A stretch of DNA of 64,000 bases from Tachypleus tridentatus (lineage: Eukaryota; Arthropoda; Merostomata; Xiphosura; Limulidae). Location of the stretch: NCBI RefSeq assembly GCF_004210375.1, contig NC_134834.1:96166170-96230169 (forward strand). The letters are read 5' to 3'. Position numbers and translations under genes: made by a program. This document shows, one piece after another, positions 45,270 through 57,764 of this stretch; positions within the stretch are counted from its first letter, which is position 1, and every line of letters begins with the position of its first letter. The notes beneath the pieces were generated by a model. The model worked only from the letters and a program-made list of their open reading frames with translations. It did not search any database and was not told the origin of the DNA.

Positions 45270-46432
45270 CTGCAGCCGGTTAAACATATGAGTTGTTATA
45301 CATCCGTCTTTATGTCACAACGGCTTCCCGGTAAACATTCTTTATGTAACTGTACAGTTTTTAAATAACGTATATAGTAATATAGAGTGACTATCAAAAT
45401 GTATGAATGAAGATAAACAAGGGTGTTAACCACACTTTATCTGGTGTATCCAGTAACGACAAGGATTTTCGTCCAATAGCAGGGTTCACCAGGCTGGCTG
45501 GGAATCTATTTTCAAAAGGGCTATTTTCTTTAAAATGTGTGCCCATAACAACAGCGTGACGTCGAGTGACATTTGTCTGGTTAATGTCATAAAGGTCAGT
45601 AAACTGTAGCCGGTCATTCCCCTTATGTTCAAATTACGGGAAAGTCCCATAAGACACATTCATAGTAATACCGCTTCGTACAATGAGTCCAGAATGGTCA
45701 GTTAAGCCTAGTTATAAAGCGTTCGATAAAACCTAATGTACAATATTTTATTACACGTGTAAATGGCATACAATGTCTGTGTGAATTACACTGTTTGATC
45801 ATTCTTCGTGTAAAACGTAGCCCAGTGTGTACTTATTATAAGATGACTTTAAAAAGTTTTGTTTTTTTCCTGATTTTGTGCTATAACTAGTCTCTTGCGC
45901 AGGTCGCCCACAAGTAGCTTTGCGCGAAATTAAAAAAAAATCAAAATCAAACAACTACTCTCAAATGTTTTACGTTTTATTATTTTTTTTATAACTATGA
46001 ATCGGGCTTAAATAAACATTTTAAATAGTTAATGATGGTAATCATTCATAGAAGTTATATTTATGTTATGGTTGTTTATAGAGTGAGTTGTGTTGTTTGT
46101 GTAGTTTGCAACCAACAAACAGGGACAGCTAGAGAAAATAAGTGCAATCGTTAAAACTAATGTTTTTTGAACAATGGGTATGATATACAAAACTATATTT
46201 CTAATTTTAATTATAAGGACTAAGTATGACGTATACAGAAGGGTGCTAGGACTAGTTATATATTATATTTCAAGGGGTTTTGGATATATAACTACAAAAA
46301 ATGTTGATGTGTAGTATGTTATATATCAGGATTCGGGAAATATTATTGCGATACAAGTTTTGTTCGGAGCACAAGTTTAACAAGATACTTTATGATGGTC
46401 CATTACTAAAAACGTATTAGTATAGCCTGGTG
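45270..46432. other. Mostly unannotated sequence with one SINE-A tail
   Basis: A SINE-A 3' end (AAGTAGCTTTGCGCGAAATT then A-run) lies at about 45884-45950. Nothing else is recognised. Confidence 0.55.
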
Positions 46433-46547
46433 GTCAGGCTATAGATTATAGACCTATAAATTTGTCGGGTGGTTAGCACGGGAAAGGAAGAACATAGAAA
46501 CGGATTTAAAACAACAAAACACGAGCTTTATTGTAAGCCTTTTGGGC
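46433..46547 (-). repeat. Dispersed repeat D, copy 2
   Basis: Reverse complement of 14258-14350 (TATAAATTTGTCGGGTGG, ACAACAAAACACGAGC), extending slightly farther at one end. It continues directly into a SINE-A minus fragment (46548-46632). Confidence 0.85.
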
Positions 46548-46632
46548 TACTCTTTTTACAAGGAACAGAAGGTTTACAACGTTATATTATAATGCCCTCA
46601 CGGTTGAAAGGGCGAAAATGTGTGTAGAGACG
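46548..46632 (-). mobile_element. SINE-A body fragment, minus
   Basis: TTGGGCTACTCTTTTTACAA, TTATAATGCCCTCACGGTTG and AAAGGGCGAAAATG. Confidence 0.7.
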
Positions 46633-46715
46633 ACAAAAATTGATTTACATGAAAGAAACTGCGTTTGTTACACACGTTGAAACGTGAAAGCGATTGGATT
46701 TGTTACATACGTGTA

Positions 46716-46996
46716 GGCCTGGCATGGCCAAGCGTGTTAAGGCGTGCGACTCGTAATCTGAGGGTCGCGGGTTCGCATCCCCGTCGGGCCAAACATGCTC
46801 GCCCATTCAGCCGTGGGGGCGTTATAATGTTACAGTCAATCCCACTATTCGTTGGTAAAAGAGTAGCCCAAGAGTTGGCGGTGGGTGGTGATGACTAGCT
46901 GCCTTCCCTCTAGTCTTACACTGCTAAATTAGGGACGGCTAGCGCAGATAGCCCTCGAGTAGCTTTGTGCGAAATTCAAAAACAAACAAACAAACA
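46716..46996 (+). mobile_element. SINE-A, near consensus, 12 bp target duplication
   Basis: Flanked by exact TACATACGTGTA at 46704-46715 and 46997-47008. All blocks, A box, anticodon loop CTCGTAA and B box are intact. One of the youngest-looking copies. Confidence 0.97.
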
Positions 46997-47008
46997 TACA
47001 TACGTGTA

Positions 47009-48544
47009 TCGACGCTGTTACTTTGTATTTAAATAAATGTTCAAGTGACGTCACGAGTCACTAGTCATTGCTTTCTTAACTCCATTAAAACTTTCTAACA
47101 ACGCCAGTTTCACGCTTTTCCTTACTACACAATAAACAATAATACAGAGAAAAATCCATCACGCGTATTTACTTAATTATTTATTGTAATGATATAAATA
47201 TATACATATACATATGTATTAATATATACGTATAAATATATGTATATATGTACACAGGAACAGCCAAGAAGAACAATGAAATATTACTGATGGGGTTAGG
47301 AACAAGCGGATTTGTATTGCAATCATAAAAAAATACACTTTAAATATACTTCGTAGAATACACAAATATACCAACACCGCCGATATAAAATAAGAGATAT
47401 TTTGTATCAAGTAAACACTTTACACAACGACTGATTATTGAAAGTCGACAAATACGTTCACTGCGAGCTGTTCTTTCCCATAAAAAAGTCTTTACTCGTC
47501 ATTCCAACGTATTTAAGTACCTAAATTATTTAGCTGCAAAGTCTACAGCTGTTTTGGAGCATTCAAATAATGCAATGGATTCTGAAGATATGTAAGCCCA
47601 GCTTGAGAACATCACAATTTTTTGTTACATCACACTAAACATTACAACACCATGAAACCACGTATCGAAAAGTCTTGATGTCAAATCTTGGATATCTCTT
47701 TTAAAATACTTAGAGAGCTACGTTGGCAAAGAAATAACAAAAACTGGTGAGGATTTTAAAACTATCAATTCCAAGGACTCAGAAAATAGCATTTGTATAG
47801 AACTATTGAAGCCTATTTGATGTGACAGTAATTGTATCAGTGAACTGGGTATTTGGTTAAGAAGATAAGACGTTGGACAACTTCATCAGTTGGATACAAA
47901 CTGATGGTAACCATGACTGAAAACAGTCTCTTCAGTTTGTTTCTACAATGTAACAACATCTTTATTCGAAACATTTTTTTTTTTTTTTGCTTTCTCCTGG
48001 ATGTGATATCCTATGAACGTATACAAGTAATTCATCTATATGACATCGATTTCCGCATTGTTTGGAATATTCCACGTAAGTGTGCCTAGTTTTAAAACTG
48101 AATCATAGTGAACAGCTTGGAGGTAATCTGTGACACTCATAATAAACATAAGTCTTGAACTAATTTATGCCAACGATGAAATAATTGGAGTTGGAATTAT
48201 ATTAGGTTTTATATCTTAGTTTCTTATAATTTTGTGGTGGAAAAATTACCTTTCGATAACAAACATTTCACTCTATGAATCAGTAAATATTTACTGATCC
48301 TTTTGTACGTGTTATAGACAGACATATGTACAGACTTACGTTGCAGGTAAATTATTATAATTTGTTGTTATCAGTACAAAATTCATTTGAACAAATGTTT
48401 ACTTAAATATATTGTTATTTATAAAATCGCATGTTTTAGCGACAGCGCACGTGCATTCACTGTTTCACATCAAAACACATTTTCACTTCTTTTTTCTTTT
48501 ACGAATAGCAGCATGAACCAGTATTCTGTACCATTCTAAATCAT
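47009..48544. other. Unannotated AT-rich sequence
   Basis: Short open frames only, with no repeat family or splice-bounded exon seen. Confidence 0.5.
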
Positions 48545-50095
48545 TATCCGAATGACACCGCACACCAGTTGTCAGCTTATACCACTACTCGGTTCCATAC
48601 ACAACAAATTACCTTTTCAAATGTCTGCATACATCACTATTTGGTTCCATTCACAACTTACTTTTTCAAATGTCTACATACATCACTATTCTGTAGCATT
48701 CACAACTTACTTTTTCAAATGTCTACATACATCACTATTCTGTAGCATTCACAACTTACTTTTTCAAATGTCTGCATACATCACTATTCTGTAGCATTCA
48801 CAACTTACTTTTTCAAATGTCTACATACATCACTATTCTGTAGCATTCACAACTTACTTTTTCAAATGTCTGCATACATCACTATTCTGCTCCATTCACA
48901 ACTTACTTTTTCAAAGGTCTACATACATCACTATTCTGTAGCATTCACACCTTACGTTTTCATACGTCTGCATACATCACTATTCTGTTCCATTCACAAC
49001 TTACTTTTTCAAAGGTCTGCATACATCACTATTCTGTAGCATTCACAACTTACTTTTTCAAATGTCTGCATACATCACTATTCTGTAGCATTCACAACTT
49101 ACTTTTTCAAATGTCTACATACATCACTATTCTGCTCCATTCACACCTTACTTTGTCATGTGTCTGCATACATCACTATTCTGTTCCATAACAACTTACT
49201 TCTTCAAAGGTCTACATACATTCCTATTCTGTACCATTCACACCTTACTTTTTCAAATGTCTGCATACATTACTATTCTGCTCCATTCACAACTTACTGT
49301 TTAAAATGTCTACGTACATCACTATTCTGTACCACAACAACTTACTTCTTCCAAGGTCTACATACATCACTATTTTGTTCTATTCACAACTTACTTTTTC
49401 AAATGTCTGCATACATCACTATTCTGTTCCATTCACAACTTACTTTTTTAAATGTCCGCATACATCACTATTCTGTTCCATTCACAACTTACTTTTTCAT
49501 ATGTCTACATACATCACTATTCTGTACCATTCACACCTTACGTTTTCATGTCTGCATACATCACTATTCTGTTCCATAACAACTTACTTTTTCATATGTC
49601 TACATACATCACTATTCTGTACCATTCACACCTTACGTTTTCATATGTCTGCATACATCACTATTCTGTTCCATAAGAACTTACTTTTTCAAATCTCTGC
49701 ATACATCACTATTCTGTTCCATAACAACTTACTTTTTCAAATCTCTGCATACATCACTATTCTGTACCATTCACACCTTACGTTTTCATATGTCTGCATA
49801 CATCACTATTCTGTTCCATAACAACTTACTTTTTCAAATATCTGCATACATTACTATTCTGTTCCATTCACAACATACTTTTTCAAATCTCTGCATACAT
49901 CGCTATTCTGTTCCATAACAACTTACTTTTTCAAATATCTGCATACATCATTATTCTGTTCCATAACAACTTACTTTTTCAAATGTCTGCATACATCACT
50001 ATTCTCTTCCTTTCACAACTTACTTTTTGCAATGTCTGGATACATCACTATTCTGTACCATTCAGAATTTACTTTTCAAATCTCTGCTTACATCA
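48545..50095. repeat. Minisatellite, ~49 bp unit, ~31 copies
   Basis: Unit CATACATCACTATTCTG, TTCCATTCACAACTTAC, TTTTTCAAATGTCTG. Variants include GTAGC, GTACC or CTCC for GTTCC, and CACCTTACG for CAACTTACT. The unit has no stop in any plus-strand frame and its length is one more than a multiple of three. That explains the three overlapping open frames of 74-171 codons. No protein is claimed. Confidence 0.98.
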
Positions 50096-50099
50096 CTGG

Positions 50100-51555
50100 T
50101 CTGTTGCATATGAAATCATCTCTTTCTGAATAATATTCACCTTTCACGTGAAATCACTTTTGAAGGAAAACAAACATTAATCTTCCCAACTTGATCGAAT
50201 CTCTACTTTAGAATGATAGGAGATTTTAACTGTATATTAAATAATACAAAAATCAAAGCATTTCAAAGAGCAAATGTCTTGTTTTTCGATTCATTTTTTC
50301 TTCACCATTTTTGATTGATAGAATACTTTTGTATAAGTTTGTTCTTATTGTCAAAACACGAAAACTACAACATTTACCAGGCGGTTTTATACAGTCCACA
50401 AATTATATTAGTGCCAACCAAATGTTTTTCAGTAAAATCTGACTTAAATACCGTTTCACATCTCAAATGAATTGTACACACAGATAATACTATCCACTAC
50501 TCTTAAGTTACGGGTTTCTTTAACAAATAAGGCACTGTTCCACCTTAACTGTTTATCAACAGTAAAAGCATGATACATATAACCTATTAGTTATTCTATA
50601 GATAAAACGTTTGGTTAACTGTTATAATTCCGTTTCAAACTTATGTGACATGACATTCTGTCTTTTATAACATATATTTTCAATGATTGGATTACAGGAA
50701 CAATAGAATAGAGATAATCTAAAACTTAATAACAGATTCTCCTGTCTAAACACAACAAAATGTCTGAGGATTTTATACGTGACAAAAACGTTTTAGCAAA
50801 CTAATGTTTTAGCATACGTTCGAATCAGAATAATGTTTCAGTATACCCAGATGTGTATTTTATTGACGATTATGTTCGTTTTTATCAGTCAGAGTAAATT
50901 AAGAAATGTTGTCTTTTATTATTAATGGAACTTAAAAGTGTTTTAATAAAGAAACGATTTGTGTTGTTTACAATCATAACATAAAAATTATAACTGTAGA
51001 TAAAGTTATGTATGATAATACACCTTCAATATTAACAAGAAAAGCGACAAAAACTATGTTCGTATAGAAATACACGTATGTTCGAGAAACACAAAATAAA
51101 TAAAAACAACCACAATTTTAATGGTACTCGTTCCACTATGTGATGACGTCAGTTCCTAATCAAGACAGATCGTTAACAAACTCGTTATTAAAAGCAACAT
51201 ATTTTAAAGTGGGTGAATAAGTTAGTTCAGTTTATTACACTTAAATAAAAAATAAAAAGATCAACTCTTGTAAACAAAAGGTTATTTTTGTTATGCTACA
51301 CTTTGCTTTGTTTGTGTTAAATTAATCCTTTATTTTAATATAAACGTTTGTATTTGTTTCTAAGAATTTTTTTTTTTTAATTTACCATTTTGGTTTTACT
51401 GGAAGTAGTGGATGCAAGCAAAATTTTAAGGTATATCAGAATTTGGCACAATAATAACAATTCTCATTTTAAATAATATATTAACCGTAGGAAATTCATT
51501 CAGTGTTTTTTATTCATGGGAATTTCATTGTTTGCACGAAGGAAATATTTGTCAA
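50100..51555. other. Unannotated AT-rich sequence between arrays
   Basis: No gene, repeat family or clear splice-bounded exon is recognised. Confidence 0.5.
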
Positions 51556-51559
51556 AAAT

Positions 51560-52830
51560 TAGTCTAATTAACAGGAAAAATGTCCAAAGTTAAACTAGTT
51601 AACAAAAAAGATGTCCATCCATCAACTTATGGTAATTAACAAAAGAAGACGACCATCCAGCAACTTAGACTAATTAACAAAAGATGTTCATCCATCAATT
51701 TAGACTAATTAACAAGAAAGATGTCCATCCATCAACTTAAACGAGTTAACAAAAAAGATGTCCATCCATCAACTTAGACTAATTAACAAAATAGACGTCC
51801 ATCCATCAATTTAGACTAATTAACAAAAGAATATGTCCATCCATCAACTTAGACTAATTAACAAGAAATATTTCCATCCATCAACTTAAACTAGTTAACA
51901 AGAAAGATGTCCATCCATCAACTTAGACTAATTAACAAGAAAGATGTCCATCCATCAACTTAAACTGGTTAACAAAAAAGATGTCCATCCATGAACTTAG
52001 ACTAATTAACAAAAGAAGACGTCCATCCATCAATTTAGACTAATTAACAAAAGATGTCCATCCATCAACTTAGACTAATTAACAAGAAAGATGTCCATCC
52101 ATCAACTTAAACTAGTTAACAAAAAATATGTCCATCCATCAACCTAGACTAATTAACAAAAGAAGGTGTCCATCCATCAACTTAGACTAATTAACAAAAG
52201 AACATGTCCATCAAAATTAAGCTAATTAACAAAGGAACATGCCCATCAAAATTAAGCTAATTAACAAAAAAAGATCACTAAACTTAAATTAATTAACAAG
52301 AAAGATGTCTACCAACGATAGACTAATTAATAAAAAAGATGTTTATCAAACTTAGACTAATTAACAAAAAGATGTCCAAACTTAGACTAATTAACAAAAA
52401 GATGTCCAAACTTAGACTAATTAAGAAAAAGATGTCCAAACTTAGACTAATTAACAATAAAAGATGTCCAAACTTAGACTAATTAACAATAAAAGATGTC
52501 CAAACTTAGACTAATTAACAATAAAAGATGTCCATACTTAGAGTAATTAACAAAAAGATGTCCAAGCTTAGACGAATTAATAAAAAGTTGTCCAAACGTA
52601 GATTAATTGACAAGAAAGATTCTACCAATGTTAGACTAATTCATAAGAAAAAATGTCCCCTAAAGTTAGACTAATTTAGAAAAAAATGTCCATCAAAGTT
52701 GGACTAATTAACAACAAAGATTCCCATCAAACTTAGACTAATTAACAATAAAAGATGTACATCAAAGTTAGGCCAATTAAAGAGAACGATATTCAAAGTT
52801 AGATTAATTAACAAGAAAGATTCTTGATGA
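51560..52830. repeat. Compound minisatellite, 37 bp then ~30 bp units
   Basis: The left part repeats GACTAATTAACAAGAAAG with ATGTCCATCCATCAACTTA (37 bp). From about 52360 a shorter unit without CATCCATC dominates (GACTAATTAACAAAAAGATG then TCCAAACTTA, 30 bp). The right end decays into diverged copies. About 36 copies in all. Confidence 0.95.
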
Positions 52831-52849
52831 CGAGAAACACACTTGAAAT

Positions 52850-52992
52850 AAAAATGTATCTTAGAATGGAGAACAAAGGTTTGACATTCTTACGTCATTT
52901 TCAGGTGAAAGTGACCTAGGAAGGTCGAAACGTTGTTCTCTCCTTATCAGTAAAAGTGTTAATACCCATATCAGCCGTTCTGAGATATATTA
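52850..52992 (+). mobile_element. Penelope-like 3' remnant with a palindromic hairpin core
   Basis: GACGAGAAACACACTTGAA and AATAAAAATGTATCT match 33984-34125. Two opposed hairpin cores then form an imperfect palindrome from AGAACAAAGG (52870s) to CGTTGTTCT. The end is AAAGTGTTAATACCCATATC and AGCCGTTCTGAGATATAT. It abuts the preceding minisatellite. Confidence 0.65.
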
Positions 52993-54024
52993 CCAAGAAA
53001 AAAGTTCAAATTTAGACTAATTAACAAAAAACTATCAAGTTTAGGAATAAAAATATTGTCTCTAAATGAAAAAATGTGCAAATGGAATTCTGTTTAAATT
53101 CAAAATTACGGATAATCTTATTTTGCGGATGATATTAATTTTGGAAAGAATCGAACGGTAAACCAATGTCATACATCGAATTTTTTAAAACTCTATCTGG
53201 ATTAAACCATATCAAAATATTTAACTTTTCAGATTTCTTGTTTTATAACATTAACATATAGGCCTTGCCAAGAGCGAGTTATCTTAAATAACAACTGATT
53301 TTACAGTTTATTGTCTACAAAGCTGTCACAACTTAGACAAGTTACGAAAAAAAACAACAACACAGTTCTCAAATTTGAGAATTATAAAATATTATTATAA
53401 CAAAAGTTATTTCAAAATAAATAGATAAAATTGGGTTCAAAAGTGACTGTGTCACCTTATTCAAAATACAAAATTAATGCTTCGAGAACAGTTTTAGCAC
53501 TTCAACCATAAAAGATTACTAGTCATGGTTCCTTGACCATGGACATCTGAAACAAGTTAAATCATATTTAATTATTTATTTAATCAACGTTTTGGTAATT
53601 AATTTTGAGATTATTTTTTTTTCTGATACAAATAACCAGTAGCTTGATATTAAAAATCGTTACATACTTTTGTGATAATGATTTGTAATTGTTAAAACAT
53701 TTTTTGTTACAGCCAGATCTTGAACCTTTCAAATTATTACAGTATTTCATTTCACAAAGTAATCGATTTTCGGAAATCAACTGAATTTTACTTACTTTTG
53801 ACAAACCATATCAACCACTAAAGTAATTGACAAACGTGAATCATTGTTACATTGAAGATATGAGCAATAATAGATTATTCCTAACACAGTTCAACACGAT
53901 GCATTTTCTCTGTAGTTTCACGAACTTTCTCATACAAAGTAAATATCATGAAGCACATTATGTAGAGGTGTTTTACTGGTATCAGAAATTTGTAAATGTT
54001 ACTCACAAGAAAACTCTTATAGAG

Positions 54025-54182
54025 CAGGAGTTCCCAAACTTCTTGAACACAAGGACAGCCCAAAATCCTAACTGAGGCCCCCACCCAGTGAATCTATAGA
54101 TATTGAAAATCCTTAAGTATATTTTGTGTGTTTACTAACGGACCCATAACACTTTATACGACTCTCAGTTTTGAAACCCCTG
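54025..54182. mobile_element. Non-autonomous hAT element (MITE), 158 bp
   Basis: The ends CAGGAGTTCCCAAACT and, read inward from the right, CAGGGGTTTCAAAACT match at 13 of 16. Flanks are TTATAGAG (54017-54024) and TTTTAGAG (54183-54190), 7/8, the hAT duplication length. No coding capacity. It lies about 650 bp downstream of the Rim stop codon. Confidence 0.85.
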
Positions 54183-54827
54183 TTTTAGAGACCAGTAAAT
54201 AAATGAAAATCACAGGTTGCTAGTTAGAACTATATACTTTAAGAACGTAAGTGCAGTACGTTGTTAAAAATTGTGCCATGTGCGGATAACATTTTGCAGT
54301 AGTATATAAAAAGGAAACACATAATAGTAATACCAGCGGATGAATATTGACCTATTAACATAATCATTTGTCAGCGCTGAAATTGATTGAAATCCAGAAT
54401 ATGGGAGATAAAGTTCTCTTTCACCATAAACATTCTTCGCACGAACACAGAAAAAAAACTTACTTTAGTAAATTATTTCAACTTTATCACCATAAAGAAC
54501 ACATAATTTTCATAATACTTTTTTAGAAGTGACTTGTTGACAATCGGAAAACATTACACAATAACAAATATTTTTATCTGATAAACATAAAACGAATGCC
54601 TCAAATGTTTACTAGAGAACTAAATAGAAGCATAAAAAATAGTTATAGCTTTGAAAAGATACACTGACGTCACGAAGAAGAACATTCGAGGCAGAGGTAA
54701 TTACTATACAAAAAAGAGAGGTAAAGATAAACATATCATTCACTCCCACAGTTTCGTAAAATCAAACAATATATATAGGGTATATCATAAACCATTTGGG
54801 GTAATTTCAAGACTGTTTTGCATAAAA

Positions 54828-54986
54828 TCAAACGGATTCGTTCGAACCCATCTCCTCATGCAAGATTGGATAAAGGGGGTACCAGCAAACAATTAATTTT
54901 GAGAAGTCCAATCTGTCAAGCTGGATATCGGCTGCTCCTAGTGGTTTGTTGTGTTCGAAACCTTTCTGTCGTTCCCATACCATTAC
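54828..54986 (-). CDS. Rim: Rim terminal exon E, end of C2B and stop codon
   Basis: The last coding exon: 52 codons plus a TGA stop at 54828-54830. The acceptor is TTTTATTTACGTCTAG| and the exon starts on a codon boundary, matching exon D. It encodes VMVWERQKGFEHNKPLG, then DRLDFSKLIVCWYPLYP and a short tail ending ESV. The W-E-(K/R)-Q-K-G-F-E-H-N motif and the W-Y-P-L-(F/Y)-P ending are those of the last strands of arthropod-type RIM C2B. The third calcium loop has Glu, His and Asn rather than the usual Asp series, again fitting a calcium-independent C2. In the domain a Cys precedes the Trp where I would expect Gly. The 3' UTR would run below 54828, and I could not place its end. A 158 bp hAT-type element sits at 54025-54182 and could fall in the UTR. 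Confidence 0.92.
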   Translation of the reverse strand, partial: VMVWERQKGFEHNKPLGAADIQLDRLDFSKLIVCWYPLYPILHEEMGSNESV

Positions 54987-55377
54987 CTAGACGTAAATAA
55001 AACAACGAAAAGGTTAGGTTTAAACTGTATAATCATTAAATAGGCTTAGTTAATTTACTTCATTTTTTTTAAATATTAAAAAGAAGCAAAGTTATATAAT
55101 ATTTGATTGTCTTCTCTAATTGCACTTTTATGAATTGTTTATACATTCATGTTTTTGTCTATAAAATAAAGTGTATCTAGTAATACACATAATATTAATT
55201 TTCGTTTACTAAATTATTTTATTTTTGAAAATGAATGTCATCACGGTTCTAAAATATAAATCAAGAATGATGAAACGCACTTTCATTTGATATTTTAAAA
55301 TACAATTTTGAGGTAATTCATAAAGTCAGGTTGTATTATTAATAGTAATGATTTTAAAATAATAAAATATAGGGTGC

Positions 55378-55455
55378 ATTGTTTCACATTCGACTCAGCT
55401 TTATACAATACTTTGCATCACATTCGACCCAGCTTTATACAATACTTTGCATAAA
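55378..55455. repeat. Tandem duplication, ~34 bp x 2, in Rim intron
   Basis: ACATTCGACTCAGCTTTATA with CAATACTTTGCAT, repeated once with a single change (CTCAG to CCCAG). Confidence 0.9.
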
Positions 55456-56325
55456 TCAGGTTATATTATCTAAAACAAACATGAAACAACTTGTATGATT
55501 TTATTTGAATGCTTTTTCTTTCAAAACATAATAGGCTATAAAATGTTTTTTTTTTCCCATTGTCTAAAATGAAATTCCATAAAATATTTTTTTTATGAAT
55601 CGAACGTATTTGATATTTTCGTCACACATTAGGCTATGTACTTGTGGATACAGCCAACAAGTTTAAAATCATAAGTTTAGCGACTGGAGGAGATTTATAA
55701 CGAGTTGGTTCGACATTTAACTTTCAAACATTCTGTTTTAATAGACTTCTGGTTTTAAATTATTTCAATAATTTCAAATGGTATTCTAACCTTCAGCATT
55801 AGCAAAACATCACATATGTATTTCATCTTTGTCTGTAATAATTAGTTACGAAAATAAATGTAGTCTTTTTATATATACAACTCAAAAATAATGAAATATG
55901 AAAAATTATATTCTATTATTATACTGAAAATACCTATGGACAAGTACAGGTGGTATACACACAAAGGTTACAAAGAACGAGTAGCTTCAGTTGAATGGTC
56001 CGCTTATTATTGGTTCAACACCTTATTACAGACATCAAAAATAAAAATAAGAAGAAAAATGCACTGGTATTCTGGTCATTTGCTTGAAAATGACCACTAC
56101 TACATATTGGTGTTTTTTACCACACGGTTTTCAATTTATGGTGGTGAAATAAGGTTCAAAAGGTTTTGGATTACTTCCCACAATTCAACTTAGTTGTTTG
56201 GTTGACTTTTGGCTTTTTAGTTTACATGTAAGTCCATATAGCTTTAATAATAACCATATAGGACAATGTTCAGGCTAAACCATAGCAGGCGAGTGTTTCG
56301 TCGGTGTTTTTTTTTTTTTGTTTTT

Positions 56326-56393
56326 TGTCTTCTGTGTAAAATATTTTCTCAACCCAAACGAGCCGTTTTTGCATATATATTTTTTGCTGTTTT
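56326..56393 (+). mobile_element. Penelope-like 3' tail fragment in Rim intron
   Basis: TCTTCTGTGTAAAATATTTT, CTCAACCCAAACGAGCCG and TTTTTGCATATATATTTT, the same end as at 39670 and 44905. Confidence 0.7.
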
Positions 56394-57764
56394 ACATCCA
56401 GGTATCATTTAATCACATTGGCTGTAGGCTTGACATCATTGTCTTCAAGGATGATGAATCTCTGCTAAACAGATTTTGTTTCGGAGGAAATGACATGATA
56501 GACGACAATGTGTTTGAATCTGTCGTCACAGTACCATAAATTTCGTATAGATTTCAAATAGAAACGGTTGAGACAAAGCACGTTTCGTTGCAGGTTTTGT
56601 TTTTGTACATTAATCAAGATATTTATTTCTGCAATCGAACAAAGCATCGTTGATTGTTGCTAATAATTTCAATTTCTATTAACTTGTTAAAAGCAACCGT
56701 TTCCAATGATGTCCATTTCATTGTTTGAAGTATTTTTTCGCCTATAAGTTTATCTTTTCTAATCATCTGTTTTTGATAAACGCGTATCTTAATGCCAGTA
56801 CTTATAGTTAGGGTATTGACAAGATCTTTAATGGATTGTCACATTTTTAGGTAAAAAACACACCCTAAACTAATTAAATCACCGTGAAAAATTTAAGTTT
56901 TGTAACTTAGCCACATTTATTATAATTACTAGTTTCATGTATAGGTCTCAGTGAAACATAGAATATCGCTTCACTTGAAATAGCGTTCATTACCCGAGGT
57001 GTTGGTTTTTTATATATTTGATGTGTTGTACCTCTCAAAAAAACCTTCAGTGTATTCGTCACACAACTTCTGTGAATAGTAAGACTGCCTGAACATTTAT
57101 ACTGATGTGGCACTGTCTGATTAATTGGATGATAACCAATCGCAGTGCTAGCTAAAGACATGTAACAATACTTCGTGCAGTTTATTATCGCACAATAAAG
57201 TGAGAGCAATCTTGTAATATTCAATACATCCATAACTACTTCCAATACCGTGTTTATATTTTGAGTTTTATATGAAACCATTTTTAAGAATACGAATAAT
57301 TCTGAGTAACTCCAGTTCAACTTTTTATCTTATAGGAAAATTCATTCCAAAGCGATGCGTTGTATTATTAGATCAGGAGACTAAGAGATTAGGAAAGTAA
57401 AATGCATCGCCTTGTTAGATTATGATATAATAGGTTTAAAGGTACTATCGTCTTCTATCACTGGCTTATAATACCAGGAGAAAGAATGTTAGAAGGTACT
57501 GTATAACTGATTTATAAGATAAGGGTTTAGAACAAAAATATTCTATGTTATTAAATAGTGAGCATAAACTTTATGAACAGTATTTTATCTTATCCTATTA
57601 TAACGCCAAAAGTTAGACGTTCAGAAGTTATTTTATTCGGTGTTTATAGAACAAGAAGCTAGAACGAAATGATATTTTCATTACTCTATTTTGAAGCTAA
57701 ATGTTAGAAGGTATGAGTTAGTTTGTTACTAGCTTAAAAGGCTAAAAATGAGGAGATACTTGTA

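Noticed and set aside
46716..46790. Possible tRNA-Thr(CGT) genes in SINE heads
   Set aside because: Heads have A and B boxes and a CTCGTAA loop, but each continues into the same SINE body. Acceptor stems do not pair well, and the copies are flanked by retroposition duplications.
48552..49821. Open frames of up to 171 codons with HTSLF/YITIL repeats
   Set aside because: A 49 bp tandem unit without stops in any plus frame produces these automatically.
55891..56193. 100-codon plus-strand open frame in a Rim intron
   Set aside because: Composition follows the AT-rich intron, with no family, splice or promoter support.
56510..56640. Minus-strand frame with MSFPPKQNLFSRDSSSLKTM, considered as an alternative Rim exon
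   Set aside because: The acceptor has no pyrimidine tract, and exon D already joins in phase to exon E.
56907..57320. 137-codon minus-strand frame, considered as a Rim exon because of its IGYHPIN stretch
   Set aside because: The true last C2B exon was found at 54828-54986 with correct phase. This frame lacks C2 motifs.
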